DNA of 64,000 nucleotides from Amyelois transitella (taxonomy: Eukaryota; Arthropoda; Insecta; Lepidoptera; Pyralidae): positions 9,657,501-9,721,500 of the forward strand of contig NC_083506.1 of NCBI RefSeq assembly GCF_032362555.1. Direction: 5' to 3'. Under the pieces are notes generated by a model. It was not told the origin of the DNA. It was given only the letters and a program-made list of their open reading frames with translations, and ran no database searches. Position numbers and translations under genes: made by a program. Every line of letters begins with the position of its first letter. Position 1 is the first letter of the stretch. Positions 10,601 to 21,049 of the stretch are shown here, piece by piece.

Positions 10601-12789
10601 ATGATGGCTACCATTCATACCATTTAGAATGACAAAAATGAAAATTTTGGAGATATCGAAAAAATTGTAGATTCTTCAGTTCACACTGAGGGGTTGGCTA
10701 CACCGATTACAATAATTTAATTATTGTCTGTCTGTATAGCACCAAAGGTGTGAGAATTACGTGTCAAGTATAAAATAATAACTAGCCTCTGACAGAGGTA
10801 GGTGCAGCCATTACACAAGTAAACAAGATCGTAGTTGGCTGTTTGATTACCTGCGATGTTGACTTAATGACCGTGTATGTCATGGCTATTTTAACTTCGA
10901 AATAGTAAATATATTGTATAAAATAAAATTTATACAAGGGATGAAAAAGGATATGCAAAATAAAAAATGGGTTTTTAATAATTTATACACTGTAGGTAAG
11001 TATTCGCTATGCAATTAATACGGAAAAATATAAAAAGTAAAATCAAGTAACAAGAAGTAAAAAATCAAAAGTAAAAAATTAATTGGTGGTTTAGTAAGTA
11101 CTTACTTAAATCTTAACATTTAACGGACGTCAGATCAATATTTGAAGAAAACAGTCTACTGCAACACGCTTCAAAAACACACGCATGTCTTGTCCAAATA
11201 ATAAATATTTGTAAAGGCAGATGTTTGAAAAGGATTATTATACGATCCGAAAATAATGATCGTCCTCTCTTAGCACTCCTGTTGACGTTTTTGCGCCGAA
11301 CACCTTTGGGATTGTAGCCTATAATTTCGATATTAATATCTAACACATTGTGCCTATCCGTCCGCCGTTGATTTGCCGTTTTTATGGCTTTCCCGACACC
11401 GTAACTGCTAATTATTTCTACCATGATATGGCCTTAAGGGCTTTGATAATCCTTGCTGAAATATTATGAACCTTGATTTTGTTGTTCTAAGATTTAAATT
11501 GGGTTTGGTTTATGAAGTTGATCAAAAATCAGGATTAAACAAAAGCTGTCAGGTAAGCTCAGTGGTTGTGGGCCAGCTGGGTCATGACAGATTGTCGGAC
11601 TTATCAAATGTTCGCTTTGAAATTAAAACTATTAATTACTAAAATTAAACGCTGTTAAATCACCAAACTGTATGTCAATTATTATAATTGAATTTCTGAG
11701 TTGCACCCAAACAGTGTCGTGATTTGGTAGAAAGATTCACAATATTGGTTGTAAACATTTTAGGACAAAGTCTTGATTATTGAGATATTTCTCTCTCTTG
11801 TCTCATTATAGAAAGTTGAGTAGCTAAGCTTTTTGTGCTTAAAATCATAAATTCTAACGTCTGAATCAAAATATTCTTCGTTCATCATCCATATGGTGTT
11901 AGAATAATACCAGATTTAGTCAAATTTACATTATATATATATATACCTATACACACAACCATACACCACTATATATTCTCAAAACTATAATATTATACGT
12001 ATTAAAAATATTTTTAGGAAAACTGGTAAGTACCTGTTCACGGTCAGATATGATAATAAAAAAAAATAATAATATTATATTCTGTACAGTGTAGCACAAA
12101 CCATATAAGACTATTAACAATGCAGAATACACATTGATTCGCGGTTCCCTGTACTACTTGCAGATAGCTATCTATTACCCAACACAAAGACCGACCTTTT
12201 AATTTTTCGCCGTATCGCTTATGCATATTAATTATTGTTTTTTTTTCTATTAACCACAAACAATTTAAGGTCATCTTGCGTGATTCTATTAGATATCAAT
12301 TGTTCCTCGTATCATCTAGACACAATGTCGTAGCGTTAAACGTGTCTGTGCATTATGGCACTAAAGTATCTCTAGGGCTGGCTCGATTTGTCTTTATGTA
12401 GGTAAGTTAAGTAAATAAAAGCAAGTTATTAATTCTGTGTGAAATATTTAATGAAGTGTAAGTACCTATAAAAGAGGTAACATTGGATAGAAATTGGGCA
12501 GTGTGAACTTAAACGTGTGAAAATCTTGATATGGAGAGAGCTTTGAAGTTACATATACAAATAATAAAAAACACAAAGTATATATATAAATTATAAAACA
12601 CATCTAAATAATTATTATTCAGACCACAGTGAAATTGGGGCTTATGGTGAAAGGTTAATTAGCTGTAAAGAGTTGTAACCTTGTCTGAAAAATTAAACAA
12701 AGAACAATAATTTGAAGGCTTATAAACTAGTCTAATTTCAGGCAAAATAACTTAGCAACACAATTTAAGAATCACACTTGCATTATTAA
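10601..12789. other. AT-rich intergenic DNA
   Basis: No gene is recognised. The 103-codon minus-strand ORF at 11113-11424 lies in a slightly GC-richer patch but shows no domain. TA microsatellite runs occur near 11932-11945. Confidence 0.4.
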
Positions 12790-12875
12790 GACATCCAGCT
12801 CAACGTAGCCTTTGTGCTTAGTCTCATAGCAATGTATGACTCTGTCTACCCCATAATGGATCAAGACGTGATTCG
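12790..12875 (+). mobile_element. Diverged 3' fragment of the RTE-tailed SINE
   Basis: AGCTCAACGTAGCC, CTCTGTCTACCCCATAA and AAGACGTGATT follow the order of the SINE 3' half. It is strongly diverged, so it is old. Confidence 0.6.
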
Positions 12876-12894
12876 TGGTTGTAGGTATGTCTGC

Positions 12895-12995
12895 TAGCAG
12901 CCCTAGTGTAGGTCGGTGCCGGCAAAGCGGCGGCGCGGCGTCCCGCGGCGTGGTTCCGGCGATTGTACTCGGCCCGCCCATCACCACTCGCCCCA
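12895..12995. other. GC-rich island
   Basis: About 100 bases rich in CGGCG/GCGGCG words inside very AT-rich DNA. It may be a regulatory element of the FoxB locus. No coding signal is credible. Confidence 0.3.
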
Positions 12996-13460
12996 TCAGG
13001 TTTGATTTACACAATACAACACAGACTCCACTATAATATAACAGGTACTATCTCTATATGAAGGGGAGAGATGCTAAATTTCAATAAATCACTAATTTCC
13101 TATATATTAAGGCGACTTTTGATCATATTTCAGTATTTTCCCGCTTAGGCTTGATTTACACAATACTCCACAGATTTTACTTTAATATAACAAACTCCTC
13201 CTCCAGATAGACATACATTTAGACTTTACCATAACATAACTTGTTTGACCTTCAATAGAGGATACTAGATTTTAGTATTTTATTTGAGTCACACAATACA
13301 AACAGACTTTATCATAATATAATAGGTACTAATGAATGGGATAGATATTATCAAGAAGGTACACAGACCTTTGTCCATATTTCAGTATTTGCCCGACCAG
13401 GTTTGATAGAGTATAGAATAACTTCTAAATGAAGGGAATAGATGCATTTAATGAATCATA
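12990..13460 (+). repeat. Degenerate tandem repeat, unit about 140-150 bases
   Basis: TTTGATTTACACAATAC near 13001 recurs near 13149 and as GAGTCACACAATAC near 13286. TCATATTTCAGTATTTTCCC near 13124 recurs in a close form near 13376. The sequence AATATAAC/AATATAATAGG follows each unit. Units are about 137-148 bases apart and diverged, so this is an old minisatellite-like array of roughly three units. Confidence 0.6.
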
Positions 13461-16400
13461 TCGATCGTTATACAATGACACATTTAAATGAAAAAATAAA
13501 CAGCTTAAAGCAAATAATTTTTAACCAACTAAGAGACCACTTAAAACTAAATCTGACGAAGTAAAGAGTTAGCGACACAAGTGAACGTCTATATTTGAAA
13601 GCTATAAGAGCTATCGACAAACGGCTTTAATCCGATCACAATGCCGTAATGACATGCCCAATGAAGCGTTATTCCGTCGGGGCTTCCGTCAACACCGCCG
13701 TCTGTTGAAGGCCTTATCAATTTATGATGTTATGGTGAAATCGCGGTGCCAGTGGCGGATTAAGCCTTCAAATGCTTTTCACATGGAAAATATCATGTGG
13801 TTGAGAGATTAAAAACTTAACTTAAAAACAACATAATCAAAAACACAACATCTTCAAAAATAAAAGAACTTTGTAAATATTTACGGATAGGTTCAGAAAA
13901 TCGGACAATGGAATGAAAACTGAAGATGCTGCTGACGGGAAAAGTAGAAAGATAATAATAAATATAGGAAATATAGGATAAATGTAGGAAAGCCGGCGCC
14001 AGGCCTCTAAGCACTATGGTGGAGGGTGCAACTGGGAATGCGCAAAGATGAGAGAAAGAGAATCAGAAAATCGTACAGTATTTTTTTTTTAGTTCGAGTT
14101 TATATTTATTAATAAAATACAAAGATTCAATTTAGTTGGCTTTTAATCAATTTGTTCTTTATATGTATCTACAAACAAACTAGACTAATCACCACCTCGT
14201 AATCGTAAGAAATGATCTAGATTTGGTTTTAATTTTAAAATAGCATTAAAGTTGTGTTTGAGTCACGTATGGATATCCAAAGCCGTACGATGCGCGGGCG
14301 GCGTCTCCGCTGACGGTGTGAAATGAGCGGCGGTGCGCGTTTGAACTCACCGCCTATACCGTTTTGTTCAGGCTAGTTTTTGTATCGCGTTTAGGATGCG
14401 ACCTCTTTTTTGTCCATACTTGTAATGCCGAGTGTGTGGGACTTGACACGTAGGTAACCATTGTTAATTCATGCCTGTTTGTTATTGTTGCATTCCTACT
14501 TTGTTATAAGCTGTTGTGGCCGGCATCTTTACAATACTCTTTCTTCTATTATACTGTTGGTTAATCTACTTCGTGATTTCTAATTGTAATGCGCGGTTAA
14601 TGTTGCATGAGTAGGAAGCGAACGCTATCGGTATCCATTAGACAAATTGTTAGTGATTTTAGTTAGTCACTCATAAGCGATTTATTTAATGTTTGCACGC
14701 GAGGTAATAAAATATCTTGGTATCAATTACTGACAACAATTTGCATAAAATAAAAAAAAAAGATTGTGTAATCTTCATGCTATCATGGTTAATTTTCTAT
14801 GGGTATTTACGATGCACGTATAAATTATTGTTTTTGTGTGCACCAGTATTTATAACATTATTGCTTAGTTTAGTATTCCGTGTCACGTCTAGCTATAAAA
14901 TAAAAGTTAAATTGGTATAGAAGTATAAGAAAAAGTTTGTCTTAAATTCATTGCTAACTAACTTAAGTTAATAGAATACTGATTTTAAATTTCCAAATAT
15001 GTTCTGCTTATTCGAGATCACGAAGGTTTAACTTAATAGTTGACGCATTAATCTGGTAGGTACAAATTTAAAGTATAGTTGGTTAACATAATTCCTTACT
15101 TTCAAACAAATGAAATAAGATAAAAATTGTTAATTTAAAGTATTGTCAATTATTTCATCTTGTCAAAACTTTATCTATCTTTGATCAGAAGGTCAAAATG
15201 GTTGAACGAAGTGAAAATTGTAGTCTTTCTAATATTGCAGACTTTGTATCATTAAGTACCACTATAAGTAGGCACTCCCAATAAAAAGTGTACCTATACC
15301 TGGGGTAATCCTATACTGTCGACACATTTTTTGCCTCTAACTTTTGGGTTCGCACCAAAATTTCACCCTAAATGTGATTTTGATTACATATAAAATCAAA
15401 CATAGCCGAAATACTTACGAAGATTTATTTAAACTACATAATTACATGATTGATATAAAACCCGAGTGTCAATATTCATTTGATCACACATGGCATCCCT
15501 TTCATAATTATGAAGTAAAAATAGAGAAGAGGGGTAGGTGTGATTAGATTTCTTTTTGAATCGGTAACCCTATCTTTATTTGCACATTATACGATTATTC
15601 CGGAACATATTTGCCACTTATGAGTTCTTATATAAAAGAACAGCCGTTGGTATAAAAATAATTTTGACGGTGTTCGACAGTTTTACGTCTAATGCATTTT
15701 AAAATGCATTGACTTTTCTTTTAATAGTATTTGTTGTTAGTAGAATAAGGAAATTAAGAAGGCCGGTAGAGGTCTCTGGGCGCACAGCCCTTCAAAGTAT
15801 GTTTTGGATATTTTATAAATTCTGTAGCGAATAACATGGATTTTTTAATCTAATTATTACTTAGAAGTAACATAAGGCTTAAATTTATTAAATTATGTAG
15901 CGAATAACTCGGATTTTTTTAAATAAAATTAATACTTAGAAGTAATATAACTTTAAGGAAAGAATAGCACTTTATAGCTACAACTACAATTACCTACAAC
16001 AAATTATATCTGAAGTTAATTATAAACTAATAAGTGACTTGTTTGTCAAGAAGTAGGTACAATTTATTGATTGCATCTTTTAAGTCATTGGTATTGATGT
16101 TACCGATAATTTTAATGAGAGCGAAAGTGATAGAGGTTTATGATGCCAAATTAATCTAATGTTATGTTAAATGGAAACCAGTAGAAGCGGCCTACTTCTC
16201 AATTTACAAGATATTAATTAACATCAGCATATAAATAACACCGGCATTCTTTGAGTTTTCTTACGGAGCAAGAATAACTTATCGTTTAATGATATTTTCA
16301 ATCTATCTGTTTAAAGTTGATCGCACCTTATATCGATTTATTGTGTAATATACGTTATAATTAATGTAACCAGATTAATAAAATGGTTTGGCAATCACAA

Positions 16401-16784
16401 GTTCATGCATATTTTAGTAATAAATAAATCAAGTTGATTTTTGTAAACATAGCAAGAAAATATTTAATAAATGTGGTATAATTTTTCTTACTTATTTACA
16501 TGGTACACGTATACGTAACTTCTTATGTATCTTTTATGGCGCAAGTTCAATTCTCGTTGTAATTTCTACTTATAATTCACATCTGCTTTGTCGAGTTATG
16601 CGGAACTCGTTCATTTCTTGCAAAATTATATATATATTTGCCTGTCTCCATACAACAGAAAGACACAACTTATTGCTTGATCTACTTACCTAGATAAAAT
16701 AGCGAGTGAGTTCCTAAGTGTATTGAGTCTAGAATGTATCCGTATTCACAAAAAAAGTATTATTATAAAGGCGTAGATATAAAC
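13461..16784. other. Intergenic DNA with two GC-richer islands
   Basis: Blocks at about 13610-13765 and 14270-14420 are GC-richer than their surroundings and contain homeodomain-like words (TTTATGATG, TTTAATCC). They are candidate FoxB enhancers by composition only. Otherwise the region is AT-rich; the small ORFs at 13817-14014, 14717-14920 and 15344-15547 show no recognisable protein. Confidence 0.35.
15814..15958 (+). repeat. Tandem duplication, 73-base unit
   Basis: TGTAGCGAATAAC occurs at 15823 and again at 15896, each followed by a T-rich run, an ACTTAGAAGTAA block and ATA. The two units are diverged but collinear. Confidence 0.75.
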
Positions 16785-16862
16785 TTACATATCATCACGT
16801 CTATATGCCTTGCAGGGAAGACAGAGCCAACAGTCTTGAAAAGACTGAAAGGCCACTGAACG
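16785..16862 (-). mobile_element. 3' fragment of the RTE-tailed SINE
   Basis: On the minus strand the order is CCTTTCAGTCTTTTCAAGAC, TGTTGGCTCTGTCTTCCC, then ATATAGACGTGATGATATG, matching the end of the full SINE. Only the terminal 78 bases remain. Confidence 0.75.
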
Positions 16863-17075
16863 GGCCGAGGGTCTGTTGTCTCTCTGTCTGTGTCTGAATT
16901 AAAAAACAGAATTTTGTTCAAGGTGCGTCTTGTCGTCGTCGTGTCTTAGTCTCGATTGTCCTTTTTTTCATAAGTCTGTCAGTCGGTTTTGGTCATCTAA
17001 ATTGTCAAGTCAAAGAGTGTTTGTCCATGGAGGCTGAACAGCTGTTTAGCCTAATGATAGAATTGAGTAGTGAGT

Positions 17076-17300
17076 ACAAAAAGAATAGGACCACTCCATC
17101 TCTTTCCCATGGATGTCGTAAAAGGCGACTAAGGGATAGGCTTACAAACTTAGGATTCTTTTTTAGGTCCTGTCCCTATTTGAATCTCAATTCTATCGTG
17201 AACGCTGAGCTGAACGTGGCCATTCAGTCTTTCCAAGACTGTTGGCTCTGTCTACCCCGCAAGGGATATCAACGTGACCATATGTATGTATGTTTTATGT
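17076..17300 (+). mobile_element. Near-complete copy of the RTE-tailed SINE
   Basis: Starts at AAAAAGAATAGGACCACTCC and runs collinear with the copy at 58216-58450 to the tail TATGTATGTATG. Compared with that copy it has a short internal deletion before the B-box-like ATTTGAATCTC and lacks the 5' GTGCCG/CGGCAC hairpin segment. The 102-codon ORF across it is not a gene. Confidence 0.85.
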
Positions 17301-18017
17301 ATTATGATGATATTTATTTATTTACTTAAGGTATACACAACAGGTATTAAGGTTTGTTAAGATAGGTACTATTAAAGTATTTAAAAAAAATTGCAAAGAT
17401 TTACTTGGTCGAAAATGTATTATAACAATGGCCGTGTTCTAAACTACAAAACCTATTATTTTTACTACGTTAAATAATAAATGTTAATTCGGTTTACGAG
17501 TGCGCTTTACAGAAGCAGTAGTAATTACTCTAAGCAATACGGTTATGCATGTAAATTAGCAGAGTATGTTATCATGGACATAAGCAGCTGGTATGCAAAT
17601 GATTAAATTCATTATAAGTCAGGCTAAATAAATAAACCCATATCTGCTGATGACGCTTTGTTTTAGTAGCATGTAATTATGTTTGTATTAATTTCAAATA
17701 CATAGATTTAATTAGTGATAAATTGTAGATTATCCAAATCAGAAAAGAAATCCCACTATCGAACAAAAGCCAACTAATCCAAACAAAGACATTTATTTTA
17801 TTAACAAAAAATTACTAATAGTCCCTGAAATATACCACAGCTACACTGAAAAGGTATTCAAACTCAAAAGGGTTTAAGTGAAGTCCAGATCTCACTTCAC
17901 CTATTTGAACGAACTGTGTAAGTGAAACCATAGCGCGTTTTAAAGTTATCGTGGCGCCATCTAGTAACTTTGTTTCACAAATTATAAACTATGTAAATGT
18001 GACCTAATACCTACATC
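17301..18017. other. AT-rich intergenic DNA
   Basis: Nothing coding is seen. The only feature of note is a CTCF-like motif at 17953-17968, listed separately. Confidence 0.4.
17953..17968 (-). promoter_or_regulatory. CTCF-like motif
   Basis: Read on the minus strand the site is GTTACTAGATGGCGCC, which fits the insect CTCF core (AGRTGGCGC). A single motif match is weak evidence for binding. It lies between the two FoxB genes, where an insulator or loop anchor would matter. Confidence 0.35.
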
Positions 18018-18190
18018 ATCACTCCATATCTTTCTCAAGGATATCGTAATAGGCGACTAAGGTAATGGCTAATAAACTTGGGATTCTTCTTGGTAGCGAT
18101 GTGCTAGCCTAGCATAGCAACCTGTAACTATTTGAATTTAAATTCCATAATTATGGAACCCTTATAGCTGAACGTGGTCTTTTAGCCGTG
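18018..18190 (+). mobile_element. Diverged copy of the RTE-tailed SINE
   Basis: Collinear with the full copy from CACTCCATATCTTTCTCAAG through ATCGTAATAGGCGACTAAGG and GAACGTGGTCTTT, but lacks the 3' tail and carries many changes. Confidence 0.7.
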
Positions 18191-18547
18191 ATTAATATAT
18201 GTATTAGATACATATTTTAAAATATATTAAATACTTAAAGCATGTGAATATCATTGTAGGTTATGTTAAGTCGTTAATTAGGATGTTATGTTTTAGGTCT
18301 AAAACTATCTAGGTATTATTTAAAAGTGAAAAACACTCATCACGAAATCTCTAAAAATATTCAGTCAACATAGATAAAATTTGTAGATTGTAAAAAGGGG
18401 ACGTCCGCAAGGGAAGGACTTTTGGAAATTTGAGTCCTAAGCGGGTGGAAAAGGGGTTACAAATTTATGAAACCTTGTGTAGGACGCAAATAAAAATTGA
18501 GATTTAAATTTGCGATCAGTAAAATATTAAATTCATTTCCAGCACTT

Positions 18548-18612
18548 TAGAATAGGGCAACTTCACTCTTTCCCAAGCATGTTGTAAAAAGGCACTAAGT
18601 GAGATGAGGAGG
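18548..18612 (+). mobile_element. 5' fragment of the RTE-tailed SINE
   Basis: CTCTTTCCCAAGCATGTTGT and AAAAGGCACTAAGTGAGA parallel the SINE 5' region (CTCTTTCCCATGGATGTCGT). It is short and diverged. Confidence 0.45.
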
Positions 18613-19296
18613 AAAACTAAATTTTAAATAATGCATTTCATGTTTTGTTACATGAAAAGTCAATATTTATATATTTCATTTATTTAGTAAGTACTTATTT
18701 AACAGAATTACATCCAAACAATATTTTATTAGTTCGATAATTTAAATCATAATATAATTTTAGATAAACTATTTTAGATATTTTGGTGTCGTACATTTTG
18801 AAGAAAGGCGTTAATTTTTTCAGAATATCCACTGTCCGTATTTATTTTGTTGCGAAGTTGTTGAGAAGTGACGATGACTTTAGAAATTTCAATTTAATTG
18901 CACACCATGAACATCAATTCAATTTGCCTGGAGGCTAAGAAAAAATAAAGGTACAAACAACATTAGTAGCTTCTTTGTCGTGCACTGGAACCGATTTTTT
19001 TATTATTTTCATTTTGCATCATTACAACCGTTGCGAGATTGATTCCACCACAATGGCTGTCAACTTCAGTGGATGAATAAAATGCGCTTATTGTTGTTAT
19101 AACAAAATGAAGTCGTAATGAGAAGTGTACTGTTGCGTTGCACTCTGTGAACAAAATGTCACTCAACTGAAATTTTAATCTGGGAGCTTGCTGCTTTCTT
19201 ATTGAGGAAGTTAATAAATATTTGTGACATTACAAACAAAAGGGTACCACAGAGAAAATTCTTTGCATGTGCGATTTTCTTTTTTTGTCAATATTA
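18613..19296. other. AT-rich intergenic DNA left of the DIRS element
   Basis: I see no gene or repeat that I can name. Confidence 0.4.
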
Positions 19297-19303
19297 ATTA
19301 TAT

Positions 19304-19470
19304 TTCGTCGCTTCATTCTCGATATAAGATATTCACAACGTAGTCCCTTCAACCTACAAGGTAGCATCGCACGATTTTTAAAGAAAGAATCGATTATTTT
19401 TTACAAATCGATTCATTCGTTCTCCTTCAATCATTCGCCGTTCGCTCACACCGGACATCTATAATTCATT
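19304..19470 (+). repeat. Left inverted terminal repeat of the DIRS element
   Basis: Its reverse complement is found at 24176-24342. Matching runs from ATAAGATATTCACAACGTAG to ACATCTATAATTCATT with no mismatch that I could see in the inner 145 bases; the outer few bases differ (TCG versus GAAG). Confidence 0.9.
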
Positions 19471-19554
19471 CCTTTTTCGTGCGAGGTAGCAAGCACACGT
19501 CTCCTACCGTCAACGTAATTTAAACTACCTACAACAGTTTGTTAGCAAAGAAAA

Positions 19555-21049
19555 ATGACCAAGCGTAGTGCAGACGAAAAAATCTCACACTATAGGAGAA
19601 AATTACGGAAATTGGAAGAAAAGCAGAAGTCATCTCGTCCAAGACGAATAATATTTTCGGATTCAGAATCATCAGACTCCGAAAAAAGTCACAGTAAGTA
19701 CTTTATACATTACATTACTATTTTTTCTTTAGTTGTGAATTAAATGAAAAACATTTAAAATACCCATTTCAACCGGGGGGTTGGCCGTGAGTCAACACGA
19801 TGGTATAAATACGTGTCTAACATGCCTGGGGGTTGGTCGAGAATCAACACGAAGGTTAAAAATCGGCACTGTCATGCCCGGGTATTGGTCGTGAACCAAC
19901 ACGAAGGCAAAACCTTAATATTTTTCATCTACCTTCTATTATTGAGAATTCATAATTCTCGGTAAATACATGTGCAATATAAAACAATTTAATTATTTTG
20001 CATACACCCACAAAAAAAAAAAAAAAAAGTATCTTTATACGTAGGGGTATTTATGAGTACGTAATATACTCGTACTTATGTGTGTCATTTAACGGTATCG
20101 CAACGTCCTAAAATCGATGTTTGTGGTCATAGATGACACCGAGCCGGAGATCATTGTGGAAAGACCTCAAGCGGACCCTCCAAATACTCATCCGGCCGAG
20201 GAAAGCGTCCCGCCGCTGGGAGAGGGTGCAGGGCCCAACGAAAGCGAAACCACTGAGGGCGACGCCGCTGCCCCGGAGCTTGATCCCGAGGTGTTACTGG
20301 CGCTCGGCGCCAAGACAGAAGACGGCCCCGAGTACGGGGACAATATTCATGCAAATTTGGCACAGCTCTGGACCCCTTTGTTAAAAAAGGGCCTCTCTAA
20401 GGAGGATAAGGAAAAATTATTAAAAGAATATTTGGTGCCTCAAAATTGTACATTATTGCAAGCACCCAAGCTCAATCCGGAGATATCTGCAGCGATAACT
20501 GAGAGCAGCCGAAATCGGGACAAGAAAGTGCTCAGTGCACAGCAACAGCTAGGCGCGGGTGTAACCGCAGTCAACAGAGCAATGGATTTGATTTTGAGCA
20601 GCGAAAACGACATCAAACTAAAGACTATTAAATATCTTAGCGACGCATGTCGCATCCTTTGCGACCTGCACTATACAGAAACACAAACTCGCATTAAGCT
20701 CATCACCCCAAGTTTAGACAAAAGCTTTGTGAATGTCGTTCAAGATTCACGTCGTGATGAGACCCTGTTCGGAAACAAATTGTCCGAAAAAATAAAAGCC
20801 TCGAAGACTATAGAAAAGCAAGGTTTTCAAATTAAGAAGACTACACCAAACCCTGCATCTTCGGCGTCTACATCTTCCCGTCCGGCTCCACCACGGGGAA
20901 ACTGGTCAGCGCCTCCCCGCTACCCGAAGGGCGGCCGGGGAGGAGCCAAGAAAAATCCGGCGCCAAGGAAGCCGTCGTCATCAGCTCCCGCGACTGCGGC
21001 CAAGGCCACCAGCAAGCCGCAGACACGCGGACAGACACGGCAACAGTAG
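19555..21049 (+). CDS. DIRS ORF1, gag-like, probably spliced (exons 19555-19693 and 20133-21049)
   Basis: The gag-like ORF is open from 20117 to 21049, but a short upstream ORF starts at 19555 and reaches a good donor (CACA|GTAAGT, GT at 19694). An acceptor (GGTCATAG, AG at 20131-20132) lies just inside the main ORF. Splicing there removes 439 bases and joins the frames exactly, giving about 351 residues. Exon 1 encodes a basic, coiled-coil-like head with a SDSESSDSEKS acidic/serine run. Exon 2 has an acidic, proline-rich start, a helical middle (about 60-220 of the main ORF) and a basic low-complexity tail rich in S, P, R, G and K, as is usual for nucleic-acid-binding DIRS Gag. No zinc knuckle is seen. 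If unspliced, translation could begin at the ATG at 20117. Confidence 0.75.
19783..19910 (+). repeat. Three hairpin-forming repeats, exact 52-base period, inside the ORF1 intron
   Basis: Copies begin at 19783, 19835 and 19887. Each carries a short self-complementary core such as TTGGTCGTGAACCAA followed by CACGA. Linkers are diverged but the period is exactly 52. They sit between the proposed ORF1 splice sites. Confidence 0.8.

Noticed and set aside
17021-17329. 102-codon ORF
   Set aside because: It lies almost entirely on a SINE copy, so it is repeat sequence read by chance.
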